A DNA stretch of 64,000 bases from positions 277,501 through 341,500 of the forward strand of contig JAYKKM010000382.1 in NCBI GenBank assembly GCA_035772405.1, read 5' to 3'. This document shows positions 31,774 to 43,551 of the stretch, piece by piece. The notes beneath the pieces were generated by a model. The model had not been told where the DNA came from, did not search any database, and saw only the letters and a program-made list of their open reading frames with translations. The position numbers and the translations under genes were made by a program. Source of the stretch: Chrysogorgia sp. JL179-B06. Its lineage: Eukaryota; Cnidaria; Anthozoa; Scleralcyonacea; Chrysogorgiidae. Positions within the stretch are counted from its first letter, which is position 1. Every line of letters begins with the position of its first letter.

Positions 31774-34261
31774 TCAATTTTGACGAGCAATCATTGTACG
31801 TCCCACAAACTGTAACACACTGTTGTAAATTTCCATATGAGGGATTTCTGACAGTGGATTGATCTGCTGTTTGAGCTCCTCCAACTCATCATCTCTGAGG
31901 GGACATGTTGTCCGCGGAACATCGACAACAGAGAGGTCAGTAACAGATTCAGAAACATTGGCATCTGCAGCACTAGAAAGTGTTGGTTGGTGGAGTGGAA
32001 TAAGGTGAGAATTTAGGTGGAATAGTTGTAGAGGAGTTAGATTACCTTCAGTACGAACACCATGGTTATTATGGGCAGCAGCAAATTCTCTTACTGTCTT
32101 CTTTATGCGTGGAAGGAAGACATAGTGCAAACAAAACATGTCAGTTTCATTGTTAATGTCAAGTAGACCTAGATCTTCTAATTCGCGGAGCTTTGGACCA
32201 TACACATGGGCTAGATTAACATTGATGTCACGATTAAACCTCTCTACTCGTTGGTTGTGGACAGAGCTACCAACTATCACTGATCTTCTTTCGGTACCCC
32301 AGTGGTCATTCATATGCCTCCAAACCAGAACATTCTCCCCACCAAGATCAGTTCTAACATTAATTGGAAATCCGTATGATTCTGTGGCTTGCAAAAATAA
32401 TCTTTCTACAATTGTTGACCTGTTATTGTCGTTTGCATCAATGAAGACACAGGTACGACTGTAGCCATCAACACCAATGTGAACCACAATCCTGTACCGA
32501 ATGAGTTTGTGATTCCCATCCACATGCCATAAGTAAAGGGGGCAGGGGACACTATATTCTCTCCGATGTAAAGCTCTAGGGCGTCTGGCGGCCACTCCTT
32601 CAGGATCTATCTGTTGAAGCGTCTTCCTAACCTTTGCACGCTGAACATGCAGCCCCTGAGAACGAAGATGGCCATGAATCACCTTTTCTCCACAATTGGG
32701 GTGGTTTTTCTTAATTGACTGAATTGTAGCAGTTAAAGCTTCATCGTTGGCATTGGAAAACTTGGGTATTTCAAGACCGAACTGTTTTATATTATTGTAC
32801 AGGCTTGGTCGTGATATACCCAATCTTCTGGCAACAACGGTTAATGGCACTTTAAGATTAAGTAGAGATTCTATGTCTTCCTTAGTTACAGCACTCCGAG
32901 GTCGTCCTGCTATACTATAAAAATCAGAAATTTAAGATGGTCTGCTGTTAAAAAGATCTGATTGCTGTGCAAAATTGCTAACCACTAAAGCTAAAAGGTA
33001 AAAAATATGCAATGCAATGTGGGATACATTTGGGGTCACCCCAAAATTGTGTGACATAAGTACTTCTAAGGTACAAGATTAACTGTCAATGACTTACCTA
33101 TTTCTCTCATTAAGATTTCCATTTGACTGACTGCCAGTAACCTAATAAATGGCAACAATTAATTAATTTTTAAACAATTTTAACTTTTAAAATTTGGTCA
33201 ATTTCTCCTAAAATGGGCCTTGAATTTCACGTCAAATTCCCCTCAAAATTCCCACAAAACATATATAAGTTTGAAACAATCAACTCTGACGATTTCCTGG
33301 GTGAAGTTTCATATCATTCCCGAAATGACGTCACATAGACTATCGGTAGTAAAATTCGAAATTAAAATCCTTTATTTCTAAAAGAAAGCATTATCATAAA
33401 GGTTGGTGTTAGTATTAGGGTTAGTATTACGGTTAGTGTTAGGACTATCTTTTGAATTTGGGATTCTTATATGAAATGAAACGTCAGCCGATTTTCTCGG
33501 GCCGTGTATCATTGGGCCATTCCATTTAATAAGTGTACCCCCCCCCCCCCCCCCCCCCCCTATTGAAGGGTTGACTGTCAGACCCCCTGGGATACAAATA
33601 TTTGAGTACCTTCTTCGACAGATTTTCCGTTAACACACCCCCCTCTCCCCTTGGATATCCAGACCCCTCAATAGCTAGAACCCCTTCACCCCCTGGGATA
33701 TCCAGGCCCCCAATAGTCAGAACCCCTTCACCCCCTGGGATATTCAGACCCCCAATAGTCTTTTTCCCCTTAGATATTCAGAACACCCCGGATTTTTTTA
33801 GATATTTTATAGTTACCCCTTAGGATAAGTGAGTTACCAGCTCCTCTCCCCCAAGGATATTCCGACCCCTCAATAGGGGGTGCACTTATTAAATGGAATG
33901 GCCCATTGTCCACCCAGGGGCAGAAGTAATTGTCAAATCTACTGAGTATGCTCGATCCCCTGCGGCAAACCATTCACTAGTGCACAAGACTGTAAGAAGT
34001 AAGACGATCAACATTAACACTGATTTCTGTTCAACTGTTATACGTGTATGTCGAAATAAGATAAGTTTATTGATCTAAAAATGTAGCCATTTTGAACTAT
34101 AAATCAATTTATTAATTACGCACCTGGTCTGTCGCTGACAGCTGCTCTGTATTCATCGATGTTGCGGTTGGCGTAATGGGTCTCTGAGATAATACAGAGC
34201 TCACAGCTCCTGCTACGGCTCTTGATATGGCACCCGCCAGCGCTTGTTCGTTATTTGCCAT
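31774..34261 (-). CDS. Integrase-like DDE transposase (IS3EU-like), 3 exons
   Basis: Exons on the minus strand are 34261-34124, 33141-33098 and 32914-31774. GT/AG borders and matching phases (0, then 2) give 440 residues. Residues 1-46 come from the TIR exon and equal the HECT protein start. An AT-hook-like AGRPRS and a helix-turn-helix (VVARRLGISRPSLYNNIKQF) follow. The rve-type catalytic core has D193 (WHVDGNHK), D250 (RTDLGGEN) and E285 (NQRVERFNRD), with 34 residues between the last two. The downstream CLHYVFLPRI region is typical of this eukaryotic integrase-like family. It should cut and join the transposon ends. The frame is uninterrupted, so the gene looks functional. Confidence 0.88.
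33514..33904. mobile_element. Small MITE with internal C-rich tandem repeats, in transposase intron 1
   Basis: Ends GGGCCATTCCATTTAATAAG and its complement enclose a poly-C run (20 C at 33541-33560). Inside are about four ~40-50-bp repeats containing GATAT(T/C)CAGACCCCC and AGAACCCCTTCACCCCCTGG. A possible 3-bp ATT duplication flanks it. Confidence 0.7.
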
Positions 34262-34427
34262 CACAAATAACTCGGGATTTCAGAAAAAAACCGATGATTT
34301 CACACGCTATAAACCGTACCGAAGAAGGAAGCTGATCTTGGAGTTGGCGCGCTTTGGCCGCTAGTTCCCATTCTCCTTAAACCGGATATTGGCCGTTAAT
34401 TGATTTTTAGACACTTGGCGTTCCATA

Positions 34428-34433
34428 CACATG
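34428..34433. repeat. Target site duplication CACATG (right)
   Basis: Follows the complement of the TIR tip (GGCGTTCCATA). Pairs with 22363-22368. Confidence 0.8.
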
Positions 34434-35816
34434 CGCAGTGAAGTTATCCCCAAAACAATTTTGCCCCCCGCAGTCGTTTTCATCATCCCGATCAACCTCT
34501 TACCCAGGCTTTCCACCTTTGCGAAACTGAAAACACTGCGTATATTTCTGATTTATTTACTCATCTGATCTGACACCTTTCTTCGAGTGCTCTTCACTGA
34601 AAATCTTTGATGTGGCTGGCAAGTATCTTGATCTTATATACGCTCACAATCCAGATCGCTTTTGAAACGGGTTGGTCTACGATTTCGAGAACCTGTACTC
34701 GATCAAATTATATGTTTCCATTTATACGCTTTTTGTCTACTAAATGTTTAATAATTTAATATGAGACTCAACATATGAATGCTTGCATATGAATGCTGTA
34801 TGGAAATATGTTAACTGTTCTGAGGTAGCTGTAATATTTTTATAAGCTTTGTTGCCTGTATTGTTTATTGTTATGTAATTATACAAAATAAAGTCGATGC
34901 TACAGTTTATTGTTTCATTATACCAAGTAGAAGTACTATTATTAAAGTATGCAATGTTGCTATATATCGAATTAATTACCCTGTTTCACTTGATATTGTA
35001 CCAGTAAGCTTAAATGGGGCTCCAAAATGTTCTGGGTTATCAGTAAGTTTGTATCGATTGTTCATATTATATGCGAATGCTTACAAATGAAACGTACAGT
35101 ATATAAATCTCTGACACTCATTGTTGCCATTGACTTGAGTAACCCTGTTTCACTCGATATTTTACCTGTAAGCTTAAATGGGGCTCCAAAATGTTCTGGG
35201 TTATCAGTAAGTTTGTATCGATTGTTCATACATGTATTATTATACACAAATGCTTACAAATGAACACACAGTATATAAATCTCTGACACCCATACCAACT
35301 ATCAAGATCAAGGAGTAAAGAGTTTGTTGTTGTTTGACCTTGCTACTGCCAGCTAAATGCATGGTTTGATTTACTGCCATGCCTTATACACTGAGAAAAA
35401 GATTAACTGATTTAATGCTTGCTCAAACTGAACCTGTTTGCCGGACTGACCATATGAATTCTTATTACATGAGCACAGGCCGGCTCGCTTGCCAGGATGA
35501 CCCTGTTGACTAGAACTGGATTAGGTCAGCAAACAGGATGGCTCATTTGGTGGGGCAGACTTCTCAGTAAGCCAGCTTGGATACTGAGCCAACTCACCTT
35601 CATATAATCAAAGCCATTGGCCAACACTATGTTATGGGTTTGTAATGATGGAAAATTTAACCACCCCTGCACTGACAGCTGTATCATTACATGTACCATT
35701 GTACCTACAACTATAGATTTGTGTATATTGAATTCAAATCACTGAATTTGCCTACAATGTCTTTCAACAAGCCACAACCTCAAGTAGCCCGAGTTAACGC
35801 CTAGCGGGCGTCTTGT

Positions 35817-37834
35817 TACTTGGGCTACCTGTGGTAGCACCAAGTCTTAAAACCAGCTTCGTTATTATTATTAGTATTTTTCTTGGGGTTCCACAAAATT
35901 GCAAAATTGCGCAATAACTCGTAACCCAGGGTCTTCACCCTCTGAAAAGCATTTACGAGACCTGTAAACCCGCAAACCATTGCAAAGATTCTCTCCAAGA
36001 TGAGAGAAACACAGATGAGAGTTCAATCGTGAAGACGGAATGGACAGCCGAAGGACAGGGAAATATTATTATACTGTGTTGACATTTTAATATCCCGTGA
36101 AACTCCGTAATATCAAGCATGAAATGTTGTGTTTTTGTTCGATTTAAATCAATTCTACATCGAAATGATCACTTGAATTTGGCGAATCGAACGCTGTAGG
36201 TTTCGTCTACTTAAAATGTGAAGATCAGATGTTATATGAGAAAATGCGTAAGCGATTAAAGCGAGACTCGTCTTTAAAATCAAAGGACATGGCTTCAAGA
36301 TCTATTCGTCGTTTACCCGATGATTTACGAGACCTGTAAACCCGCAAACCATTGCAAAGATTCTCTCCAAGATGAGAGAAACACAGATGAGAGAGAAACA
36401 CAGATGAGAGTTCAATCGTGAAGACGGAATGGACAGCCGAAGGACAGGGAAATATTATTATACTGTGTTGACATTTTATATCCCGTGAAACTCCGTAATA
36501 TCAAGCATGAAATGTTGTGTTTTTGTCCGATTTAAATCAATTCTACATCGAAATGATCACTTGAATCTGGCGAATCGAACGCTGTAGGTTTCGTCTACTT
36601 AAAATGTGAAGATCAGATGTTATATGAGAAAATGCGTAAGCGATTAATGCACCAGTCAATTGAAACTACGGCCCCCGGGGCGTAGCGGGGCTTTAACGGG
36701 GAAATAGCCGTGGAATACGCCTATTTAACAACACATTTCCCCGGGGGTACAGGGCATTTAACAAGGTTAATAATTTAGCGGGGAAATGTAGCGGGGATTT
36801 AACGCTCGGCCATAGTAAGGAAGGACTGGGTCCAAATGAAAAAAATCATAAAAATCGCTCGTATTGGCAACATGGCGGATTTAAAACTCCGGTTTATACT
36901 GTCAAATTTTTACTGAACTTTCACATGTTTATTAAGGTAAAGAAATACGAGGAGCAAAATTGCAGCAACTTGCAACAAAATCTGATTTCAATTTGCAAGA
37001 CCTGAGATAACATTTATCAATATTGCGAATTAACATGTGTTGAAATCAAATATTGTTGTAAGTTGCTGTGACTTTGTTGCTCGCATTACTTCTATACCCG
37101 TTTCGTGTTAAATTTACGTATTATTTTATTTGTTTATATTGTATCTTGATATATTTTATTAAAGTTTGGTTCAATGATCCCCTTGGTACCTTTTATAGTA
37201 AAATTTTTTTATAGTATTTGGTTCAAATATCCCCTTGGGGCTTTTAACACCGGGCGTTCCACCGGTGGCGGGGGAAATAGCCGGGGATTAACACTAGGGA
37301 ATGTTAAATGCCCCGCTATTCCCCGGGGGTCGGGGGGCCGTAGTTTCAATTGACTGGTGCATAAAGCGAGACTCGTCTTTAAAATCAAAGGACATATATT
37401 ATATGGCTTCAAGATCTATTCGTCGTTTTAATACCCGATGATTTAATGCTTTTATGTCCATTAAACCGATGTAATTTCGTAACAGATATGTTTCGTATAC
37501 CTTGCCGTTGATTTTTATATGAATTTTGACACACGAAGACCTTCAATCGAACAGATATTAGAAAAAATATAGCATTGCCGTGTTTAGTGTTTTCGTCTGC
37601 GTGTCAGGCGTTCTGCATGGGGAGGCTAGCCTGCGAGCGCTGCACAATGCCTTCAGTGGCCTGATGACAGAAATCAATGCATTAAATATTATCCTTGGTA
37701 ATATAAGACAAGTGAGCGGGTTTTCTAATTCCAACTGTCTAACATGCCACCAATGCATACCCATCTCCGCAGGCAATATGCGCGCCATGTCCCTAAAATT
37801 AGTAGCCCAAGTTAACGCCTAGCGGGCGTCTTGT
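35817..37834 (+). mobile_element. Helentron-type unit C1
   Basis: The head TACTTGGGCTACC, with hairpin GCTACC-TGT-GGTAGC, begins exactly where B1 ends. The tail is GTAGCCCAAGTTAACGCC-TAGCG-GGCGTCTTGT. The terminal pairing here is CCCAAGT/ACTTGGG rather than CCCGAGT/ACTCGGG as in B1/B2. It contains a tandem duplication (about 35945-36300 and 36316-36655) of a block holding GAGATTCTCTCC-type and GGCGAATCGAACGCTGTAGG motifs. The second block is split by a Harbinger-like MITE. No protein supported. Confidence 0.65.
36648..37361. mobile_element. Harbinger-like MITE, 714 bp, TAA duplication
   Basis: Inverted ends TGCACCAGTCAATTGAAACT... (36648) and complement (37361) are flanked by TAA on both sides. 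Paralogous empty sites GCGATTAAAGCGAGACTCG exist nearby (around 36250 and 39197), which fixes the borders. Three-base TWA duplications are typical of PIF/Harbinger. The interior is G/C-rich near the ends (CCCCGGGG) and non-coding. Confidence 0.88.
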
Positions 37835-39007
37835 TACTTGGGCTACCTATGGTAAGCCCAAGTCTTAAAAAGGGCTTCATTAGTATTAGTTTTGTGCAAA
37901 ATTGCGCAATAACTCGTACCCAGGGTCTTCACCCTTGCCTCAGCTTGTAAAGCCAAGTCATGTTGTCAATGAATCGCAGTCTGAAAAGCATTTACGAGAC
38001 CTGTAAACCCGCAAACCATTGCAAAGATTCTCTCCAAGATGAGAGAAACACAGATGAGAGTTCAATCGTGAAGACGGAATGGACAGCCGAAGGACAGGGA
38101 AATATTATACTGTGTTGACATTTTAATATCCCGTGAAACTCCGTAATATCAATCATGAAATGTTGTGTTTTTGTCCGATTTAAATCAATTCTACATCGAA
38201 ATGATCACTTGAATCTGGCGAATCGAACGCTGTAGGTTTCATCCACTTAAAATGTGAAGATCAGATGTTATATGAGAAAATGCGTAAGCGATTAAAGCGA
38301 TCGAGACTCGTCTTCAAAATCAAAGGACATGGCTTCAAGATCTATTCGTCGTTTTAACGTTTACCCGATGATTTAACGCTTTTATGTCCATTAAACCGAT
38401 GTAATTTCGTAACAGATATGTTTCGTATACCTTGCCGTTGATTTTTATATAAATTTTGACACACGAAGACCTTCAATCCAACAGATATTAGAAAAAATAG
38501 CATTGCCGTGTTTAGTGTTTACATTAAATTTCGTCTGCGTGCCTGCGTGTAGACGCCTGATTTTTCTTCGTCTTCGTTTCTAGCCAATGCTTTTATGTCC
38601 ATTAAACCGATGTAATTTCGTAACAGATATGTTTCGTATACCTTGCCGTTGATTTTTATATGAATTTTGACACACGAAGACCTTCAATCGAACAGATATT
38701 AGAAAAATAGCATTGCCGTGTTTAGTGTTTTCGTCAGGCGTTCTGCATTGGGGAGGCTAGCCTGTGTGTAGACGCCTGATTTTTCTTCGTTATTTCCATC
38801 CCAGCGCTGCACAATGCCTTCAGTGGCCTGATGACAGAAATCAATGCATTAAATATTATCCTTGGTAATATAAGACAAGTGAGCGGGTTTTCTAATTCCA
38901 ACTGTCTAACATGCCACCAATGCATACCCATCTCCATCTCCGCAGGCAATATGCGCGCCATGTCCCTAAAATTAGTAGCCCAAGTTAACGCCTAGCGGGC
39001 GTCTTGT
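37835..39007 (+). mobile_element. Helentron-type unit C2
   Basis: The head TACTTGGGCTACCTATGG abuts the C1 tail, and the unit ends with the same GCCTAGCGGGCGTCTTGT. It shares the interior of C1 (38000-38370) and an internal duplication at about 38350-38500/38585-38720 (ATTAAACCGATGTAATTTCG, CCTTGCCGTTGATTTTTATA). Apparent ORFs here (37580-37822 in C1 and its opposite-strand shadow) follow the repeats and are not genes. Confidence 0.65.
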
Positions 39008-39404
39008 TATTATTATACTGTGTTGACATTTATCCCGTGAAACTCTGTAATATTAATCATGAAATATTGTGTTTTTGTCCGATTTAAATCAATTCTATAT
39101 CGAAATGATCACTTGAATCTGGCGAATCGAACGCTGTAGGTTTCGTCTACTTAAAATGTGAAGATCAGATGTTATATGAGAAAATGCGTATTAGCGATTA
39201 AAGCGAGACTCGTCTCTAAAATCAAAGGACATGGCTTCAAGATCTATTCGTTGTTTACCCGATGATTTAATGCTCTTATGTCCATTAAACCGATGTAATT
39301 TCGTAACAGATATGTTTCGTATACCTTGCCGTTGTTTTTTATATAAATTTTGACACACGAAGACCTTCAATCGAACAGATATTAGAAAAAATAACATTGC
39401 CGCG
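39008..39404 (+). repeat. Right flank of the array, C-type repeat fragment
   Basis: TATTATTATACTGTGTTGAC... continues, as in an uninterrupted C unit, the sequence that stops at 22207. The B1-C1-C2 block therefore sits in one C-type target copy. Confidence 0.65.
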
Positions 39405-40015
39405 TCGGGTATAATATATCACAACAGCATCAGCATGTTTTATAGTGCCTGTCACTTCATTTATCACTTCATCAATGTTCTTCATTCTTCCATTTACAGC
39501 AATTGAGCAACATATTTCAGTACAATTTAGTAGCACATTTAAACAGTTTGATCGATTCAATAAAACATGTAAACATAGATTTGATCGAGTCGGAACAACC
39601 TGTTTCGAAATCGCTCATCTTTTAGTGTAGGTCTACCGCTATCGGTGTCTGCGATTGTAAGTAGTGTGAGCATGTTTATTATTAATATACTTGCCAGCCA
39701 CATTCCTTATCAATCTTATCACAAATTTGCTAGAGTCTTGAAGTTGATCAATGGCAATGGCGACCAAAGAAGCGTGGATGAATATAAGGTCAGCGCTCGT
39801 TTTCATCACTGAAACAGTCATGACGTCATGAAAATAAACACTGAAACAGTCATGACGTCATGAGAATAAAGAAAACGAAATAAGATCACGTCAGTTTGAT
39901 AGATGGGAATTAGTTGCATTTTGTTGACCAGAAAAATAAAAATAAAAATAAAAATAATACAGAAGTGCAGCCCGTTTTAAGACTTGGTGCTACCCCACAG
40001 GGGGTAGCCCAAGTA
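39405..40015 (-). mobile_element. Helentron-type unit D, truncated at its tail
   Basis: The minus-strand head TACTTGGGCTACCCCC-TGT-GGGGTAGC at 40015 abuts an A|A (T|T) site. 39540-39720 matches the B2 interior at about 24610-24790 (TCGCTC(G/A)T...TCTTTTAGTGTAG, TGCCAGCCACAT). The GCGGGCGTCTTGT tail is missing at the left. Confidence 0.55.
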
Positions 40016-40195
40016 ATTACGCCAAATTTAACGCACCAAAAAACCGTTTCAATACCGTTTCAATTTTTGCATTCGCAATCATGTGACGGTTGCAATTTAA
40101 ATATTAATTCAAGTCTACCAATCAGCTTCTGTCTATATCTCGTTACCAGGGCCAAATTTTCCAATGCCGCGCATGATCGACGACGTTGATCCTGA

Positions 40196-40221
40196 ATATA
40201 TATATATATATATATATATAT
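40196..40221. repeat. (AT)n microsatellite
   Basis: Thirteen AT dinucleotides. Confidence 0.9.
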
Positions 40222-40248
40222 ACAAGGAAACTGAAAGTGACTCTACAT

Positions 40249-40306
40249 TACGCCTAGCCTGCGAAATAGGCCTCTCGCCTTTGTTTCGCAGGCTACATTA
40301 CGCCTG
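40249..40306. repeat. Small hairpin repeat
   Basis: TTACGCCTAGCCTGCGAAA and TTTCGCAGGCTACATTACGCC form an inverted repeat around GGCCTCTCGCC, and TACGCCT is also duplicated at the edges. Confidence 0.6.
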
Positions 40307-40399
40307 GAATCCGTGATGTGGGACTAAACGCCGGTCGATATTAGCACCCTCGCCCTCAGGCCTTCGGCTTTCGGCCGGCGCTTCGCGCCGGGCGAGGGG

Positions 40400-40640
40400 A
40401 TTATTGGCATTATTTAGCATTGTAACCAATTATTAGTTATTGGATTGTAACCAACCCAAAAACAACAAAGGTCCTAACCCCCCGGGCTAGCGAGTTTCCT
40501 AAACTGAACTCCCCGGCCGTATTTTCTCCGTCGCTAACCCACACCACTCCCCTACTTGGGGTCCTAAATTAATAGACCAGTGACGTATTGCAATCCAATA
40601 ATGTATTGATTACAATGCTAAAATAATGCCAATAATGTAT
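40400..40640. mobile_element. Small MITE, ~52-bp TIRs
   Basis: ATTATTGGCATTATTTAGCA...GGATTGTAAC (about 40400-40455) is complementary to about 40588-40638, with a few mismatches. The interior is about 130 bp and C-rich. Confidence 0.7.
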
Positions 40641-41083
40641 TGATTTATAAAACGTGCGGAATGGGTGATTTTTTGGGATCACTTTTTGGGGGACCTTGAC
40701 TGCGCATGTGCAGCCCAGAAGCATTCTCTCTCACGTTGGCCTATAAATTGGGTATACATGAAACCCAGTGCTAGGCTGGGGTTAGGGTAAAGATGAGAGG
40801 TTCGGGATAGGATAAAAGTCATTTCGATCGGGTGATGGCTTCGCATGGAAAGTGATCCAAAAAAATTTTCCGCGGACGTAAGACATAACGCTTGCGGGAT
40901 TAATTTAGTCCTGAGCGTGCGCACTGTGTTGATGATTGACGAGGTTGAAGACTATATTACTATAATACCTCTATAACCTGCATAAGAAACTAGTTAGAAC
41001 ATCTATTGTTCTGAAATTGAAGCTGGAAGTAGGTCACGACCGCCATATTGGAGAGATGACCTTCGGAACCACTTGTTGCGACC
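40641..41083. other. Intronic DNA without recognisable gene
   Basis: A weak inverted pair TTTTGGGATCACTTTTTGG/AAAGTGATCCAAAAAAA at 40672-40690 and 40848-40866 suggests another degenerate MITE. No coding signal. Confidence 0.4.
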
Positions 41084-41250
41084 ATGCTATATAATTTTAC
41101 TATAGCCGACAGAGAATATTTGTCTTTTTTTATTAATATGCCATAATGAATCAGTCGTCGAAGATATTCATGTTCTGATTACCACGGCTCCTTGATAGAA
41201 ACTACAGAGAGCAGGTGGCCTCTCGAAGATGGCCACCGAGAAAAGTTTTG
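41084..41250 (+). repeat. Direct repeat pair, copy 1
   Basis: Text from TTTTACTATAGCCGACAG through AAGATGGCCACCG recurs, diverged, at 43052-43222 in the same orientation. Probably two insertions of one non-autonomous family. Confidence 0.7.
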
Positions 41251-41489
41251 GAAATATTAATTAAGAAAAAAAAACGTTGTCGCGTGATATTATGTCGTTT
41301 TATTATATAGCCAGGGTTACTTCCGGTTGAATTACGCAATGTCATTGGTTAATTTGCTGTGCGAACTTTGCTGTAATGACCTCCGCGGAAAACGCGAGGG
41401 CATTACGAAAAGTGATAATGCCATGGAACTTCAAAAGGCACAAACTCCTCAAAATATCTGGTTTAAATGTCCATAGATTACTTTTCAGT

Positions 41490-42615
41490 TATTAAGGCTC
41501 GGCGTCTCTGTAAAGAACGGAAACCGAAACGATCGAAACCAAATCCGCAAATCGCCGAAAGCGGAAATGATCGCAAAAAACCTCGCTAAAACTGCTAAAA
41601 TGACTCGCTAAAAACCGCGAAAAATGCTTATTTCCCGCCGAATGTTTACAACATGGAGACGATGGTCTTTTATAGCGACGAAGAAGATGCTAGTACATAA
41701 ATACACAAATTATTGCTACGCACTAGTGACAGTGATTCACCTTTAGGAAATTAATTAGTTGCTGCTTATTAAATAAACCGTACACATGTATATGTTTGCA
41801 GCTGGGCTTATGTGAAAAGTCAGGCTGTTGAATATTAGTATCAACCAACTAGTGGTCTATTACAAATTCGGCATTATGATTGGCTGAGCTACTCATTGTC
41901 TATTGGTGATAGACGGTGAGTAGCGTTACCCAATCACAAACCTTCTTATGCTGGAATATTCCTATCCTGACCAATCAGAAGCCACGACATATTCAAGCTT
42001 CACGGCCAAACCTGGAATCTAGTCCAAACATATAGCGTCCGCTAAAATTTATATACGAGTGACGAAATCATGAAAACATTGGCCCGAAAGTAATGGAAAA
42101 TTGTTCAGTTTTGACATTTTCGAATAAGAAAATGAATTCGCTTTTGCCTATGGAGTATATCTATACCAAATGTGAATCAAAGTAATTACAATCTCGTTTT
42201 TTGTGAGCGATTGTTTATCATGTGTCATCAGCAACTCTACATTTTGAATGTTGAGACTACTACAAACAAAAAGGTAAAACTATCTGAAAATTTGGAAAAA
42301 TGTTAGAAAGGTTGTTTATGGTTGATACTAAAACAATTAGACAACTCGCCCTCGTTGTCTATGAGCAGATAGTCAACTCGGGCTTCGCCCTATCTGCTCA
42401 TAGACAACTCGTTCTCGTTGTCTATTTGTTAAATTAGTACAAATGTGTATAAATATATATTTGGAATTTTAAAATATTACAACGAGCAGTGCCAATGAAT
42501 CGTGACAAATAAGCGTGACATAAACGAGATTTGTCAATGCATATTTCGGCGATTTCGGTCGTTTCGATCACCGGTTTCGGTCGTTTCGGATTCCGTTCTT
42601 TACTATACAGAGACC
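41490..42615. mobile_element. MITE ~1.1 kb with ~65-bp TIRs
   Basis: GCTCGGCGTCTCTGTAAAGAACGGAAACCGAAACGATCG... at 41493 pairs with the complement CGGTTTCGGTCGTTTCGGA...TTCTTTAC...CAGAGA at about 42545-42612. Internal fragments include a palindromic GACAACTCG...CGAGTTGTC block at 42350-42425. A third copy of the tip (GGCTCGGCGTATCTGTAAAG) is at 42727. No transposase. Confidence 0.75.
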
Positions 42616-42776
42616 CGAAGGCTCGAGGAGATCTGAAAATTAAGCGAAGCTAACAAATATAGTGAGCATTCGGAAAACGAGTTCTATTATCCAGACGAAG
42701 ACAAAGACAAAGAATAAGTTCAAGAAGGCTCGGCGTATCTGTAAAGGACGGAAACAGAATAGTTATTAAAGAAATG

Positions 42777-42903
42777 GTTTCCGTGTTTGGATACTGTGAT
42801 TCAAACACGCGGGAAGTTGCGAGACTGGAGAAAAGCGTAGTTTTTCGAAAGTCGAGCAACTTCCCAGTGCTTGGATCACAGAATCCAAACACGGGAAAAC
42901 CAT
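42777..42903. mobile_element. Small MITE with ~45-bp TIRs
   Basis: TTTCCGTGTTTGGATACTGTG...GGGAAGTTGC and GCAACTTCCCAGTGCTTGGA...CAAACACGGGAAA are inverted. A related single end lies at about 42968-43005. Confidence 0.75.
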
Positions 42904-43051
42904 CAGCTATTTCGTTTATGAAATAATACGAAAGAACGAGTAGCAAAACTTAAGGACATTTTTAGTGGGAAATTTCCGTGTTTGTATGGTCTGATCCAAA
43001 CACAGGTATTGACCAATCAGAGCCTGCGTAGCATACATGTTATTTTATAAA

Positions 43052-43222
43052 TAGTTTTACTATAGCCGACAGCGAATATTTTTCTTTTTTATTAATATGC
43101 CAAAATGAATCAGTGGTAGAAGGCTTTCGTGTTCTTTAGCATACAAATTACCACTCCTCTTTGACAGAAACTACAGAGAGCAGATGGTTTCTCCAAGATG
43201 GCCACCGCGATTTTGATAATAT
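43052..43222 (+). repeat. Direct repeat pair, copy 2
   Basis: Diverged second copy of 41084-41250. Confidence 0.7.
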
Positions 43223-43345
43223 TTATCATATATGATATCAATAATTCAGGAAGAAAAAAGAAACGAAATCACTTTTTATTCAGTTGTAAATGGAATACAG
43301 CATTGTCTTGATTGTTTCTGATCTGTTTCTTTTTTATTTTATAAG

Positions 43346-43551
43346 GACTGACAGAGTTGTCTTTTGCCTTTGGACTTGGAGTCGGCGGTACAGCTATGGG
43401 ATTATTTTTCAATTTAATTGGAGCAAAACAAACTCTGTTTTATAATTCTATTGCTACCACTGTCATTCTTGCATTATTTACTGCATATATAATTGCAGGA
43501 AAAGTTGACGAGTACGAGCAGGTTGGCGATATTGACTCGGAAAGTGAGTAA
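43346..43551 (+). CDS. MFSD6-type transporter, last coding exon
   Basis: After the acceptor at 43345 the phase-1 frame reads LTELSFAFGLGVGGTAMG, then a second hydrophobic helix, and a short acidic cytoplasmic tail ending at TAA 43549-43551. The glycine-rich helix with the preceding Thr-Glu-Leu is a common ending of MFSD6-like proteins, and the phase matches the donor at 10966. It has no other plausible partner in the window. Confidence 0.78.

Noticed and set aside
37558..37822. ORFs of ~76-80 aa in the C units (both strands)
   Set aside because: They follow the repeat copies, have no known domain, and are mirrored on the opposite strand at 38734-38961.
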